Source: Pseudoalteromonas rubra (GTDB lineage: Bacteria; Pseudomonadota; Gammaproteobacteria; Enterobacterales; Alteromonadaceae). From it: 64,000 bases of DNA. The notes below the pieces were generated by a model. It was not told the DNA's origin, searched no databases, and was given only the letters and a program-made list of their open reading frames with translations. Positions 55,894 to 64,000 of the stretch are shown here, one piece after another (within the stretch, counting starts at the first letter, position 1; the number at the start of each line of letters is the position of its first letter). The position numbers were made by a program, and so were the translations under genes. The stretch spans positions 2,698,501-2,762,500 of the forward strand of contig NZ_CP045429.1 in the NCBI RefSeq assembly GCF_005886805.2, written 5' to 3'.

Positions 55894-57762
55894 TTAGCCT
55901 GGTGATTCGTCATGTTCGGACAATGAGAACTCGGTCATTTGGCCATCTCCCTGTAACAACCGATAGCGACTTAAACGCCCCAGCTCCAATTCAACCAGGC
56001 TAATGGCGGAAGCACTCACCAGATAACGCCTGCCGGGGCTATTGCTGTGATGTTTACGCACCGATAATTGCCAGCGTTTGGTAAATAAATTAAACGGGCT
56101 CCATGTAGCAAACAGCCAAGTGTCCAGCTTCTCCAGAATATGCAGCAGGCGTTTTGGAAACTCATTTTTAATACCCGAAGAGGTAAGCTGCCAAATGCGA
56201 TTGTCATGGCGGCCAAATCGCGCAGCAACCGAAAAGCAAAATGAATAGTGAACATCGCCCGAGAGTATAATCGTCTCAGAGGGCGTATCTTCACGTTTAA
56301 AAATATCGATCAGCTTTTTCGCTGCGCCCTCATGGGCCATCCAGTTTTCAACATCGACCACCAGAGGTTGACCACATACGTTAAATACCGCTTGTATAGT
56401 CTCAATAGCCTTTACCCCAAAAACCGGCGCCGGGCTGACCAACAGCACACTCTCCTGTTCCAGCATTTGCTCCTGCAATTCCATCAGTGTTTCCCAATCC
56501 ATGAGCCCACTGGGTTCGTTAAAGTCCTGTTCGTTGCGCCAGCGGTGCGTGCGCGTATCTAACACCACCACTTTCGGCTGGGTTTCAAGGCAATAATGCC
56601 ACTGAGTAAAACGGTGCAAGGTTTTATCAAAGCTGGTCAGAGCCCATCGGTTATGAGCAGTGAGACTTTGTGTAAAACCCTCAATCAGCTTACCCGAAGC
56701 CGTCAGGGCATCATTCCCCAGCCCCTGAAACAGCCAATAGGCGATCAGACCATTGGCAATGATCCGCCGGCTTGCCGGCGAATTCGCTATATTCTGCTCC
56801 CATCGAGCGGTCAGATTCCAGTCATCAGTCACATCGTGATCGTCAAACATCATCAGCGTAGACACATTTGCAAACAGCCGCTGCGCAGCAGGCAGCGTCT
56901 CTATAAAGCCCTCCAGCGCTCGCTTATCGGCTGCAAACTCTAGTGCCTGTGGGTGGCTCAGTGATTGACCATGTAACTGCGATAAGTCAACCAACTGCCA
57001 GGCCTGATAACTGAAGTTAAGCAAATAACAGCCAATAAACTCCTCAAGTGTAATGAGGTGATTGCCAGCCTTAACGCTGGAAAAATGGGCTTCATCTTTT
57101 TTCAGCCAATGGCTAATTGTCCACTTACTGCGTTCCTGCCAAGGGGTTTTGGGTAACCAGTGATGGCGCTGATAAAGTTGCTGCTCCAGTGATTCAGGCA
57201 AGCTCAGTGTCAGGTTGTCCTCAGGATAAATTTCCAGTAGTGAAATCAGCTTATGAACGGCTAAAAGCATTGGACCAGCCACATCGTCGGCATAGATTTG
57301 ATCGCCAGACATCAACAATAAGGCGGGTCGTTTGACGCTATCATCCAAAGTTTGATTCAGGTAGTCGTCGGCGCTTGCCAGGCTGTCGCGACTGTGATGA
57401 TGTGGATTGCGACATGAACCATGCAACACACTGCGCAATGTGTCTGGTATCAATAACTGAGGCGCATCCGTATAACTCAGGCTGCTCATATCAAGCCATT
57501 GCCCGCCAGCTTTAACACGATAGCTCAGGTTGGTATCGCACTCGAAGCGACCCGTTTTAGGTGTTACCAGCACAAAGCACAGATACAGATAGGTGCCCAG
57601 GCGTATTTCACTCAGCTGTGACGACACTTCGAAGCCATCAATAGCGACTTCAAACTCAGGAACGTCCGTGGTAACAAATTGCAGGCAAATTTGTGTAGGC
57701 TCTGCCCGGCGCACCATAGGGCCGAGCAATACATAGGGAAGTGCAGAACGATTAGCTGGCAT
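55894..57762 (-). CDS. PhoD-like alkaline phosphatase family protein
   Basis: A 622-residue metallophosphatase of the PhoD type. Motifs include HGSCRNPHHH near 120, the metal-binding LLMSGDQIYADDV near 158, MMFDDHDVTDDWN near 310 and ILSGDVHYSFCFS near 500. There is no signal or Tat peptide, unlike secreted PhoD, so it is probably cytoplasmic. The ATG at 57762 is preferred; the frame runs on to a TTG at 57783. It overlaps the end of tatD by 11 bp and is last in the tmk operon. Confidence 0.87.
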   Translation of the reverse strand: MPANRSALPYVLLGPMVRRAEPTQICLQFVTTDVPEFEVAIDGFEVSSQLSEIRLGTYLYLCFVLVTPKTGRFECDTNLSYRVKAGGQWLDMSSLSYTDAPQLLIPDTLRSVLHGSCRNPHHHSRDSLASADDYLNQTLDDSVKRPALLLMSGDQIYADDVAGPMLLAVHKLISLLEIYPEDNLTLSLPESLEQQLYQRHHWLPKTPWQERSKWTISHWLKKDEAHFSSVKAGNHLITLEEFIGCYLLNFSYQAWQLVDLSQLHGQSLSHPQALEFAADKRALEGFIETLPAAQRLFANVSTLMMFDDHDVTDDWNLTARWEQNIANSPASRRIIANGLIAYWLFQGLGNDALTASGKLIEGFTQSLTAHNRWALTSFDKTLHRFTQWHYCLETQPKVVVLDTRTHRWRNEQDFNEPSGLMDWETLMELQEQMLEQESVLLVSPAPVFGVKAIETIQAVFNVCGQPLVVDVENWMAHEGAAKKLIDIFKREDTPSETIILSGDVHYSFCFSVAARFGRHDNRIWQLTSSGIKNEFPKRLLHILEKLDTWLFATWSPFNLFTKRWQLSVRKHHSNSPGRRYLVSASAISLVELELGRLSRYRLLQGDGQMTEFSLSEHDESPG

Positions 57763-58540
57763 TACCACGCTGAGCCAGGCCAAACAAACGGTAGAAATTC
57801 TCCGTTGTCGCGCTAGCTAACTCCTTGTAACTAATGCCTTTTAAATCCGCAATAAAATAAGCCACGTCCTGTACATAGGCAGGCTGATTGGTTTTGCCTC
57901 GATGTGGCACAGGTGCCAGATACGGTGAATCCGTTTCAATTAGCAGCCGCTCAAGTGGCAGGCGCTTTACAACTTCTTGCAGCTCAACGGCATTCTTAAA
58001 AGTCACAATCCCTGAGATGGAAATATAAAACCCCATATCAATGGCTTGTTTGGCCATTTCCCAATTCTCAGTAAAGCAATGTAAGACACCGCCACACTGC
58101 TCTGCCTGATGCGCGCGCATAATATCCAGTGTATCCTGTCTGGCATCGCGGGTATGGATGATCAAAGGCTTATTGAGCTCATTGGCAATATCGATATGCT
58201 GCGCAAAGCTGTCTCTTTGTACCTGATGCGTGTCTTTTGAATAGTAGTAATCCAGTCCCGTTTCACCAACCGCGACCACTTTTGGGTGCTGCGCCAGTTC
58301 CTTTAATAGTGCAGGATCCAGCGCGTCTTCCTGATTGAGCGGGTGCACGCCACACGATGCCGACACATCATCAAAGGGCAGAATTTTTTCCAGCATGGCA
58401 GGAAACTGTGCCAGCGTCACGCTCACACACAGAAAGTGTTCAACCTGTTTAGCTCTGGCATCGCCCAGGATCTCGGGCAACGTTTTTCCAATTTTATCAA
58501 AATCCAGTCTGTCCAGGTGACAGTGAGAATCTACAATCAT
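57752..58540 (-). CDS. TatD family metal-dependent hydrolase (YcfH type)
   Basis: A 262-residue TIM-barrel metal hydrolase with DSHCHLDRLDF (metal HxH at the N-terminus), GETGLDYYYS, PLIIHTRDA, GVLHCFTEN and IETDSPYLAPVPHRGKTN. The family has 3'-5' DNA exonuclease or deacylase-like activities; YcfH is the member next to holB and tmk in E. coli, as here. It starts 8 bp after pilZ. Confidence 0.93.
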   Translation of the reverse strand: MIVDSHCHLDRLDFDKIGKTLPEILGDARAKQVEHFLCVSVTLAQFPAMLEKILPFDDVSASCGVHPLNQEDALDPALLKELAQHPKVVAVGETGLDYYYSKDTHQVQRDSFAQHIDIANELNKPLIIHTRDARQDTLDIMRAHQAEQCGGVLHCFTENWEMAKQAIDMGFYISISGIVTFKNAVELQEVVKRLPLERLLIETDSPYLAPVPHRGKTNQPAYVQDVAYFIADLKGISYKELASATTENFYRLFGLAQRGNAS

Positions 58541-58548
58541 AACAACTC

Positions 58549-58875
58549 TTACATGGTGTAGGTGGGTTTGCCAGAATTCAGCTTAGTACCCAATATTTTT
58601 ACTATTTTATCATTCAGCAATTCGTCTTCGGTCTCGAAGCCTACCCCTACCCCTGGCGGGTTGGAGTTCTGCGCGCCCTGTGGTGTTATCCAGACCACCT
58701 TGCCCGTAACAACATCTTCTTCCAGCGCATCTGGTAAGGTAATACGCAGCGTCAGCGCCTGACCCATTTCATAGCGGCTATTGGTTTGTACAAATAAACC
58801 GCCACTTTTTTGATAAGGCATGTAGCTACGATATAGCTCGTCAATGTCTTCAAAATCAACTAGTAACTCTTGCAC
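58549..58875 (-). CDS. pilZ: PilZ domain protein
   Basis: A 108-residue PilZ-fold protein of the type-IV-pilus PilZ group, always found between holB and tatD in this neighbourhood. Visible are QELLVDFEDIDELYRSYMPY, GGLFVQTNSRYEMGQALTL and the C-terminal GVGFETEDELL. It lacks the RxxxR c-di-GMP site, as expected for true PilZ. The GTG at 58875 is the likely start: AGGAG lies five bases upstream, and it lies downstream of the holB stop. The longer frame (from 58914) would overlap holB by 31 bp. Confidence 0.88.
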   Translation of the reverse strand: MQELLVDFEDIDELYRSYMPYQKSGGLFVQTNSRYEMGQALTLRITLPDALEEDVVTGKVVWITPQGAQNSNPPGVGVGFETEDELLNDKIVKILGTKLNSGKPTYTM

Positions 58876-58883
58876 CTTGACTC

Positions 58884-59789
58884 CTATCTTAAGGTTTGCT
58901 GCAACTGATAGCACAATCGTGACAGACTCAGGGACAAGTTTAAGCCTAACACAGTGTGTTGGTCTACTGAAAACCGCCTGAGCGTGACAATTGCGGCCTG
59001 CGCTTTGTCGAATGCCAGTTCACCACGCGCTATTTTAGTGTTGATTGCCGCCAGTGCAAAGCCACAAAATACCTTGACCAGGCAGGTGTCGGCTTGTAAA
59101 GCTTTGGCTAATGCTTCGGCGTCAGCGCCTTCACCAAGACGTTGAGCTTCCTGCCACAGGTTATCAATAGCACCCAGCTGCTGCGCTTGCGCCCATCTAA
59201 GTAATAATAGCGGCTGGGAGATAAAGTGAGCGACCCAAGGGTATTGTCCGCTGTGGATCCCTTGCTGTGCCAGCCAGGCTTCAGCGCTATTAACATCAGC
59301 AACCCCCACATTCATCTTGTTACAGCGACTCAAAACGGTCGCCGTAACACGCGCAGTATCGTTGCATAGCAGCAGCAAGTAGCGCCCTTTTGCGGGTTCT
59401 TCGAGGGTCTTCAGTAACGCATTAGCAGCAGATTCTGTGAGCTTTTCTATGCCATCAATCACCACCACTTTGTTGCCCCCCTGCTGTGCAGAGTGGAATA
59501 TGAAATCATTTAAGCTGCGGATCGCCTCTACACTGATACTGTGTGATTCAGCCGTGATCAACAGTTTGTCCGGATGATTATCCGCGTCTACCAATAGACA
59601 GCTTTTGCACTGCCCACAAGCGCGCAACGAAGTACCTGCCTGCTTGCACAACAATGCAGCCGTGAGCGACTGCGCCAGCTCCAGTTTGCCCACGCCAGTC
59701 ATACCATGGAACATCTGCGCATGATGAAAGCGCTGTTGCTGAAAACTCATCTGCAACTGCGCAAAAACCGTTTCTAACCACGGGTACAT
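58884..59789 (-). CDS. holB: DNA polymerase III delta-prime subunit
   Basis: A 301-residue clamp-loader subunit. It has the HAQMFHGMTGVGKLELAQSL P-loop-like motif, the zinc site CKQAGTSLRACGQCKSC near 50-66, DGIEKLTESAANALLKTLEEP, and the SRC motif (LSRCNKMNV). It does not need ATPase activity. The ATG at 59789 is preferred over the one at 59837, which would overlap tmk. Co-transcribed with tmk and pilZ. Confidence 0.94.
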   Translation of the reverse strand: MYPWLETVFAQLQMSFQQQRFHHAQMFHGMTGVGKLELAQSLTAALLCKQAGTSLRACGQCKSCLLVDADNHPDKLLITAESHSISVEAIRSLNDFIFHSAQQGGNKVVVIDGIEKLTESAANALLKTLEEPAKGRYLLLLCNDTARVTATVLSRCNKMNVGVADVNSAEAWLAQQGIHSGQYPWVAHFISQPLLLLRWAQAQQLGAIDNLWQEAQRLGEGADAEALAKALQADTCLVKVFCGFALAAINTKIARGELAFDKAQAAIVTLRRFSVDQHTVLGLNLSLSLSRLCYQLQQTLR

Positions 59790-59802
59790 ATCAACAGACC
59801 TG

Positions 59803-60456
59803 TCAACGATTTGTGTTATCACGGCGACTGGCCGCAATCACAGAATCAACGACCCTCAGGCAGGCTGACAATACAGACTGTTTATCTTCCGACGCATCAA
59901 TCACACTAAAATGCTCCGGGTCAGCCTTTGCCTGAGCAAGGTAGCCCTCTCGTGCGCGATGCAAAAATTCCATTTTCTCATCCTCAAGTCTGTCGAGCCC
60001 TTCGCCTCGTTGATTGACGCGTTGCAGCCCCAGCTCAGGGTCTAAATCTAAGATGAGATTCATGTCGGGCTTGAATCCGCCGAGCGCCAGTTCATTAATG
60101 GTCTTTATGGTCTCAAGATCAATACCGCGCGCGTAATGTTGAAAACTAAAAGTTGCAGCGTCAAAACGGTCCGAGATAACAACCTTGCCGGCCTCCAGGG
60201 CTGGGCGGATTTTTTCTTCTACGTGTTGTGCCCGGGCTGCACCAAACAGCATCAGCTCGGTCATTGAGCTCATTTCTGGTGTACTGGGATCCAATATTAC
60301 GCTACGGACCTTTTCACCAATCGGAGTGCCTCCGGGCTCGCGGGTCAGTACTACTTCAAATCCCTGCTGCTCGAGATAGTCGGCAATGCCCTGAATCACT
60401 GTTGTCTTGCCAGCACCGTTACTGCCATCACAAACCAACATAAAACCTTTACTCAT
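59803..60456 (-). CDS. tmk: Thymidylate kinase
   Basis: A 217-residue dTMP kinase. The P-loop is DGSNGAGKTT (10-19), the DR motif is VISDRFDAATFSFQ near 95, and the lid region is LDLDPELGLQRVNQRG. It makes dTDP for DNA synthesis. First gene of the tmk-holB-pilZ-tatD-phoD-like operon, starting with ATG at 60456. Divergent from the DUF6765-like gene. Confidence 0.95.
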   Translation of the reverse strand: MSKGFMLVCDGSNGAGKTTVIQGIADYLEQQGFEVVLTREPGGTPIGEKVRSVILDPSTPEMSSMTELMLFGAARAQHVEEKIRPALEAGKVVISDRFDAATFSFQHYARGIDLETIKTINELALGGFKPDMNLILDLDPELGLQRVNQRGEGLDRLEDEKMEFLHRAREGYLAQAKADPEHFSVIDASEDKQSVLSACLRVVDSVIAASRRDNTNR

Positions 60457-60604
60457 ACACTCTCTCTGACGTACCGCTCGGTACCCTGTACCGTTATCTA
60501 AAAAATAATTGACATTATAGCGGTTTCACGTCGCTATCAGTAGGATTAATTCTTTGAATAGTGTACCGTTTAGTGCATCAATCGATTTTCGCAGGGATAA
60601 AGTA

Positions 60605-61666
60605 ATGCAAATTGATCTTCATCACGCTATGACCTGGGTCGTTGCCAGAGACGCAGGGTTCTCACCCGCCCAGGCCACCACCATTGCTCATGCGGCACAA
60701 TATGTAGATGATGCCACCAACTATGGTCATATCAAGTTTCAGAATGGTGCCGCTTACGAGCGTATTGCGACTGCGCATAAAATGCTTGAGTATCGTAATC
60801 TGGATAGCCTGAAAAACATGAAAGTGTGGGTACCGTTTCATTTTTTGCCTGGCAACGGAGGGTTACCTGCTGGTGAAAATCCTGCGGGTAGCTTTATTCA
60901 GAAACTTGTTTGCCGACCAGACTCTTTTGTGGCAAAAGACATGGTAGCTGAAGTATTAGCGGATAAAGACCGACCTCATTCATTACATCGCCTGGGGATC
61001 ACCGCACACGTCTTTATCGATACCTGGGGACATCGGGGCTTTGCAGGGGTCGACCACCCAGTCAATCACGTTCGCGACATCAAAGATCATAATGGTCAGA
61101 CCCACGAGACGCTCATCGCAAAAGTCAGCGATTACTTTGCCAATATTCTGCAGGACAATATTCCCAGCCTGGGCCATGGTCAGGCGCTGTCCCACCCTGA
61201 TCTGCCACATCAGCACTGGTCTTATCAAAATGGCCTTGGTGAAGCTGTTGAACGCAATAATCCGGTTGACTTTTTGCAAGCAGCAAACGCGCTGTGTAAA
61301 GTATTTCAGACCTACCTGGTCAGGCCCATCACCGGGTTGTCACCCGACGTAAAGCGAGAAATTGCCCAGTGCTTTAGTCAGTTTGTCAGTGATAACGGCG
61401 CAACACGCCACCAGCAATGGTTGGATGCCATCGCCGCCGATCGCTTTGGCCTCGGCCCACACCAACTGACTTACATCGCCAAAGGCCTAGGTTCCTGGAA
61501 ACATCAGGCGCTGGGGACCACGCTGGCGGATGGCGATGAAGATTGCTATCAGTATCATCCGGACTTTCTGCATAGTGACTGGAAACATTTCCATGATGCG
61601 GCGAAAAAACATCGCCAAAGTATCATAGTCGATATCTTGCCCAGATACGGGATCTGTGTCAGTTAA
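60605..61666 (+). CDS. DUF6765-like His-rich protein
   Basis: A 353-residue soluble protein that begins MQIDLHHAMTWVVARDAGFS and contains AHAAQYVDDATNYGH, PFHFLPGNGG, HRLGITAHVFIDTWGHRGFAG and DHPVNHVRDI. The spacing of His and Asp residues recalls a metal-dependent phospholipase-C-like or HD-type hydrolase fold, but no family function is known. The ATG at 60605 is chosen because AGGGA lies upstream; the frame extends to 60554. It lies alone, convergent with a cupin gene. Confidence 0.7.
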   Translation: MQIDLHHAMTWVVARDAGFSPAQATTIAHAAQYVDDATNYGHIKFQNGAAYERIATAHKMLEYRNLDSLKNMKVWVPFHFLPGNGGLPAGENPAGSFIQKLVCRPDSFVAKDMVAEVLADKDRPHSLHRLGITAHVFIDTWGHRGFAGVDHPVNHVRDIKDHNGQTHETLIAKVSDYFANILQDNIPSLGHGQALSHPDLPHQHWSYQNGLGEAVERNNPVDFLQAANALCKVFQTYLVRPITGLSPDVKREIAQCFSQFVSDNGATRHQQWLDAIAADRFGLGPHQLTYIAKGLGSWKHQALGTTLADGDEDCYQYHPDFLHSDWKHFHDAAKKHRQSIIVDILPRYGICVS

Positions 61667-61672
61667 ACCCGT

Positions 61673-61704
61673 TTGCACCGTAATCAGAATCTGATGCGGT
61701 GCAA
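61673..61704. terminator. Hairpin between convergent genes
   Basis: TTGCACCG (61673-61680) pairs with CGGTGCAA (61697-61704); an inner ATCAGA/TCTGAT stem extends it. No clear U tract is seen. Confidence 0.45.
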
Positions 61705-61710
61705 TAACGG

Positions 61711-62142
61711 CTAGTCTTGTTTTAGTGTGACAGGCTGATCTTTGACGCCGGCGTAGAACACCACTATCTGCGCGGCTTCTTTACCCACACTTTTCCCCCA
61801 GTGCCAGGTGTCAACAACCTCAACCAGGGTATCACCCGCTTTGATGTGGATCGTTTCCCCGCTTTGTGTCTCAACCTGAAGTTCTCCTTTTAACAACAGC
61901 CCTGCATTGATATAAGGATGTTTGTGAATTGGCAAAGTCTGCCCGGAAGGGATGGTAAAACGCATAATCCGCACCTCTGGCTGGCCTTTTGGGTAAGCTG
62001 GCAACACTGCACCATTCCAGCTATGTTGCTGCTTTGTCAGCGTTTCTACCTTGATCTGTTCAGTACTGTGCGCTTGCGCTGTACTGATGCTCGTGATACT
62101 CACTAACCATAAAGCCGATAAGGAAAATACAGTGCTGTTCAT
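61711..62142 (-). CDS. Secreted cupin-domain protein
   Basis: A 143-residue protein with a signal peptide (cut after AQA near residue 24) and one cupin barrel. The motifs GQTLPIHKHPYINAGLLLKGELQVE (His metal ligands) and AGDTLVEVVDTWHWGKS are visible. The signal places it in the periplasm. The enzymatic or binding role is unknown. It lies between the DUF6765-like and glycerate-kinase-like genes with no overlap. Confidence 0.85.
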   Translation of the reverse strand: MNSTVFSLSALWLVSITSISTAQAHSTEQIKVETLTKQQHSWNGAVLPAYPKGQPEVRIMRFTIPSGQTLPIHKHPYINAGLLLKGELQVETQSGETIHIKAGDTLVEVVDTWHWGKSVGKEAAQIVVFYAGVKDQPVTLKQD

Positions 62143-62190
62143 AGGTGATAATCCATAAGAGTTTTGCGTATCCTAAAACGTTAATGTGTT

Positions 62191-63063
62191 TTAATTGTGG
62201 ATCTCTGTCGACGCTGCAATATCGCGCTGTGGCGACAGTTGTAAATGGACATCACACTGAGCGGGTAAAGTTTCCAGCCCCCATTGTGTCAGACGCTGAA
62301 AAAAATGGACAAAGTGTGCAACCTCTTGTTGCGACATACGGCGGGACTGTGCGCCAGACAAGCTAAGTTTCTGCTCTTGCTCAAAGCGCCAGCGGGCAAC
62401 ATGAGAGAAACACCCTGCGTCGAGGAATATGAGCTTATCCACCTGTCTAAACAGGCTCTGATAGTCCGCTTTGAGAAATTGATTGACGGCATGCCGATAA
62501 CGCCCATCCGGATCCCGGCTTTGTTCCAACTGATTGACAGGACAGCTTAGCTGCTCAGCTGACTGTGCTTCAACCCCAAGACACCAGCCTTCCAGGATCA
62601 GCACATCCAAAGTGCGGGTATGCGTCCACAGTTCAGATGCAAACGGCTCATCCATGGATTTGTCGAATCGGGGTAATATGAGCGGCTGCCGGGCACGGAA
62701 TCGCGTCAGAACCTCTTCGGCCAGTGCGGTGTTATGCGTACCAGGTACTCCTCGGGTTTGAAACAAGGGATGAATATCAGCGGCACGCTTTGCGCGCTCC
62801 GACCGGCTCAGATAGAAGTCATCCAAAGACACGCTGTCAGCACGCAACCCGCGCTGTGTCAGGTCAGCCTTTAAATACTCTGCCAGTGTCGATTTGCCGC
62901 TGCCCTGAGACCCACTAATCCCCAGACATAAAGGCGCCGGATGTGCTACCTGTTGTGCTAGCCAGCGTGTGACAGGAGACAGCGACTGAATGTAGTCTAC
63001 AGTTAATCCGTGGTTGCAACAAAATTGGCGCTGCCAGGGCGCTATAACACAGGAGTCATTCAT
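62191..63063 (-). CDS. D-glycerate 3-kinase-like P-loop kinase
   Basis: A 290-residue kinase of the phosphoribulokinase/uridine kinase superfamily. P-loop GSQGSGKST is at 51-59. DSVSLDDFYLS holds the base-like Asp, and the GVPGTHNTALAEEVL, LPRFDKSMDEPF and LILEGWCLGV motifs match the plant- and yeast-type D-glycerate 3-kinase (COG4240). It would make 3-phosphoglycerate. It starts 4 bp upstream of the response-regulator stop codon region, so it is co-transcribed with the two-component pair. Confidence 0.85.
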   Translation of the reverse strand: MNDSCVIAPWQRQFCCNHGLTVDYIQSLSPVTRWLAQQVAHPAPLCLGISGSQGSGKSTLAEYLKADLTQRGLRADSVSLDDFYLSRSERAKRAADIHPLFQTRGVPGTHNTALAEEVLTRFRARQPLILPRFDKSMDEPFASELWTHTRTLDVLILEGWCLGVEAQSAEQLSCPVNQLEQSRDPDGRYRHAVNQFLKADYQSLFRQVDKLIFLDAGCFSHVARWRFEQEQKLSLSGAQSRRMSQQEVAHFVHFFQRLTQWGLETLPAQCDVHLQLSPQRDIAASTEIHN

Positions 63064-63067
63064 TGAA

Positions 63068-63742
63068 TTATGAATTGTCGGTCAATTCATATTTATAACC
63101 TGCGCCATAAATAGAGTGGATGAACTCGCTGTTCGGGGACAATTGGGACAACTTTTTGCGAATTTTTTTGATATGACTGTCTATCGTACGATCACTGACG
63201 ATGCGGTCATCATCGTATATATTGTCCATCAAACGCGAACGGTTATAAATACGTCCGGGATGTGCTACCAGAGTTTGCAACAACACAAATTCCACCTGTG
63301 TCAGTTCCACAGAATTGTTTTGGTAAGTTACAAACAAGGTGTTTTCATCAAGCAGCAGCTGCTCTGACTGTGGTGCACTGGCACCCACCCGGCGCAAGAT
63401 GGCTTTGACCCGTGCCACAACCTCTCGTGGGCTGTAAGGTTTGCACACGTAATCATCGGCTCCCACTTCAAGACCAAGCAAGCGATCTATCTCTTCAACT
63501 TTGGCGGTCGTCATGATAATGGGCACCATAGAGTTGCGCCGAACTTCCCGACAGATAACAATGCCATCGACATTAGGTAACATCAAATCGAGCAATATGA
63601 TATCTGGCTCAAAGTTCTCAACAGCGGCTAACGCCTGGGCGCCATCATGGACCATCTGTAATTCATAGCCCGCCTGAGTGACGTACTTGCCCAAAATAGC
63701 CGCAAGCTTTTTCTCGTCTTCTATGATCAGTACTTTTTGCAT
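63068..63742 (-). CDS. OmpR-family response regulator, BaeR-like
   Basis: A 224-residue regulator with a receiver domain (acidic EDE near 9, phospho-acceptor D52 in LLDLMLP, Lys in VCKPYSPRE) and a C-terminal winged helix (SRLMDNIYDDDRIVSDRTIDSHIKKIRKKL). The segment EEIDRLLGLEVGADDYVCKPYSPREVVARVKAILRR is close to E. coli BaeR, which controls envelope-stress and efflux genes. It lies 73 bp downstream of its sensor kinase. Confidence 0.9.
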   Translation of the reverse strand: MQKVLIIEDEKKLAAILGKYVTQAGYELQMVHDGAQALAAVENFEPDIILLDLMLPNVDGIVICREVRRNSMVPIIMTTAKVEEIDRLLGLEVGADDYVCKPYSPREVVARVKAILRRVGASAPQSEQLLLDENTLFVTYQNNSVELTQVEFVLLQTLVAHPGRIYNRSRLMDNIYDDDRIVSDRTIDSHIKKIRKKLSQLSPNSEFIHSIYGAGYKYELTDNS

Positions 63743-63815
63743 CTTAGGCGCTCACTTTCACCTTGGGTCTTCTCCTCCCCAAAATTAAGTGAAATCGCTT
63801 GAATTTACAACCCTT

Positions 63816-64000
63816 TTAAGAAAACCGCATCACCACAGCTAAACCACCAAGTTCACTTTCGCGAGCCTTAATCGTGCCATTATGCGCCTGCACGATACTG
63901 GTACAGATTGCCAACCCCAGGCCTGAACCACCCGAGGCGCGATCTCTGGACTGTTTTACTCGATATAATCGATCGAACAACTTGTCTAGCAGCTCGGGTT
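63816..64000 (-). CDS. Sensor histidine kinase C-terminal end, BaeS-like (cut by window edge)
   Basis: Only the last 61 codons are present. They show the end of the ATP-binding domain: the F-box-like LFDRLYRVKQSRDR, the G2 box GGSGLGLAICTSIVQAHNG and the final strand ending VVMRFS. Stop TAA is at 63816-63818. The pairing with a BaeR-like regulator downstream suggests a BaeS-type envelope-stress sensor. The frame was read by hand from the sequence. Confidence 0.88.
   Translation of the reverse strand, partial: PELLDKLFDRLYRVKQSRDRASGGSGLGLAICTSIVQAHNGTIKARESELGGLAVVMRFS

Noticed and set aside
1..64000. tRNA or rRNA genes
   Set aside because: I looked through the intergenic gaps and saw no cloverleaf with TTCRA-type T-arm or rRNA-like sequence; all gaps are short.

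Overview
The window looks like part of a gammaproteobacterial chromosome, most likely from a marine Alteromonadales species close to Pseudoalteromonas. This rests on the protein families and local gene orders (tmk-holB-pilZ-tatD, yfbV next to ackA-pta, the arsC-like/yffB gene followed by dapE, a lysine-riboswitch lysC, NhaD, MksFEB, CLCA_X and TonB receptor families). No sequence search was possible, so the genus is an inference. Nearly all of the window is housekeeping chromosome. No tRNA, rRNA, integrase, transposase or CRISPR array is visible.

Layout: 1-9974 holds the N-terminal part of topA, a giant Ig-repeat lipoprotein, a dicarboxylate/amino-acid symporter, a 3-hydroxyisobutyrate-dehydrogenase-like enzyme, a glutathione-peroxidase-like gene and a D-lactate dehydrogenase. 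10047-16103 is the standout region: a three-gene minus-strand operon made of a membrane protein, a large P-loop ATPase and a divergent adenosine deaminase. Together these match the RADAR anti-phage system (RdrA plus RdrB plus an accessory membrane protein). 16344-21443 carries an NSS transporter, a DUF924 protein, lysC behind a lysine riboswitch, and nhaD. 21601-26191 encodes a complete MksF-MksE-MksB condensin, followed by a 150-bp tandem duplication that copies the end of mksB together with its terminator. 26446-33477 holds a DUF4136 lipoprotein, a TonB-dependent receptor, a small secreted Cys-repeat protein, xthA, a CbiM-like membrane protein, rlmA and yfbV.

33801-37151 is ackA-pta (acetate overflow). 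It is followed by a tightly overlapped run, 37298-40344: ACT-domain protein, orphan EIIA-like protein, YffB/ArsC-like protein, DapE and an M15 peptidase. Then come alaA, an HPt protein, tapT, a CLCA_X protein, a 7TM/degenerate-GGDEF/EAL protein, dcd, apbC (mrp) divergent from metG, a NADAR protein and a GNAT acetyltransferase. 51679-52128 is a non-coding array of identical 81-bp units joined by palindromes; it abuts the stop codon of a large beta-propeller sensor kinase. From 55894 the order is a PhoD-like phosphatase, tatD, pilZ, holB and tmk (one minus-strand operon), then a DUF6765-like gene, a cupin protein, a glycerate-kinase-like gene and a BaeSR-like two-component pair cut by the right edge.

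The genes most worth follow-up are the RADAR operon with its 11-bp inverted repeat, the 81-bp repeat array, the mksB tail duplication, and several enzymes with altered key residues (glutathione-peroxidase-like Gln to Asn, EIIA-like His75 to Cys, degenerate GGDEF).
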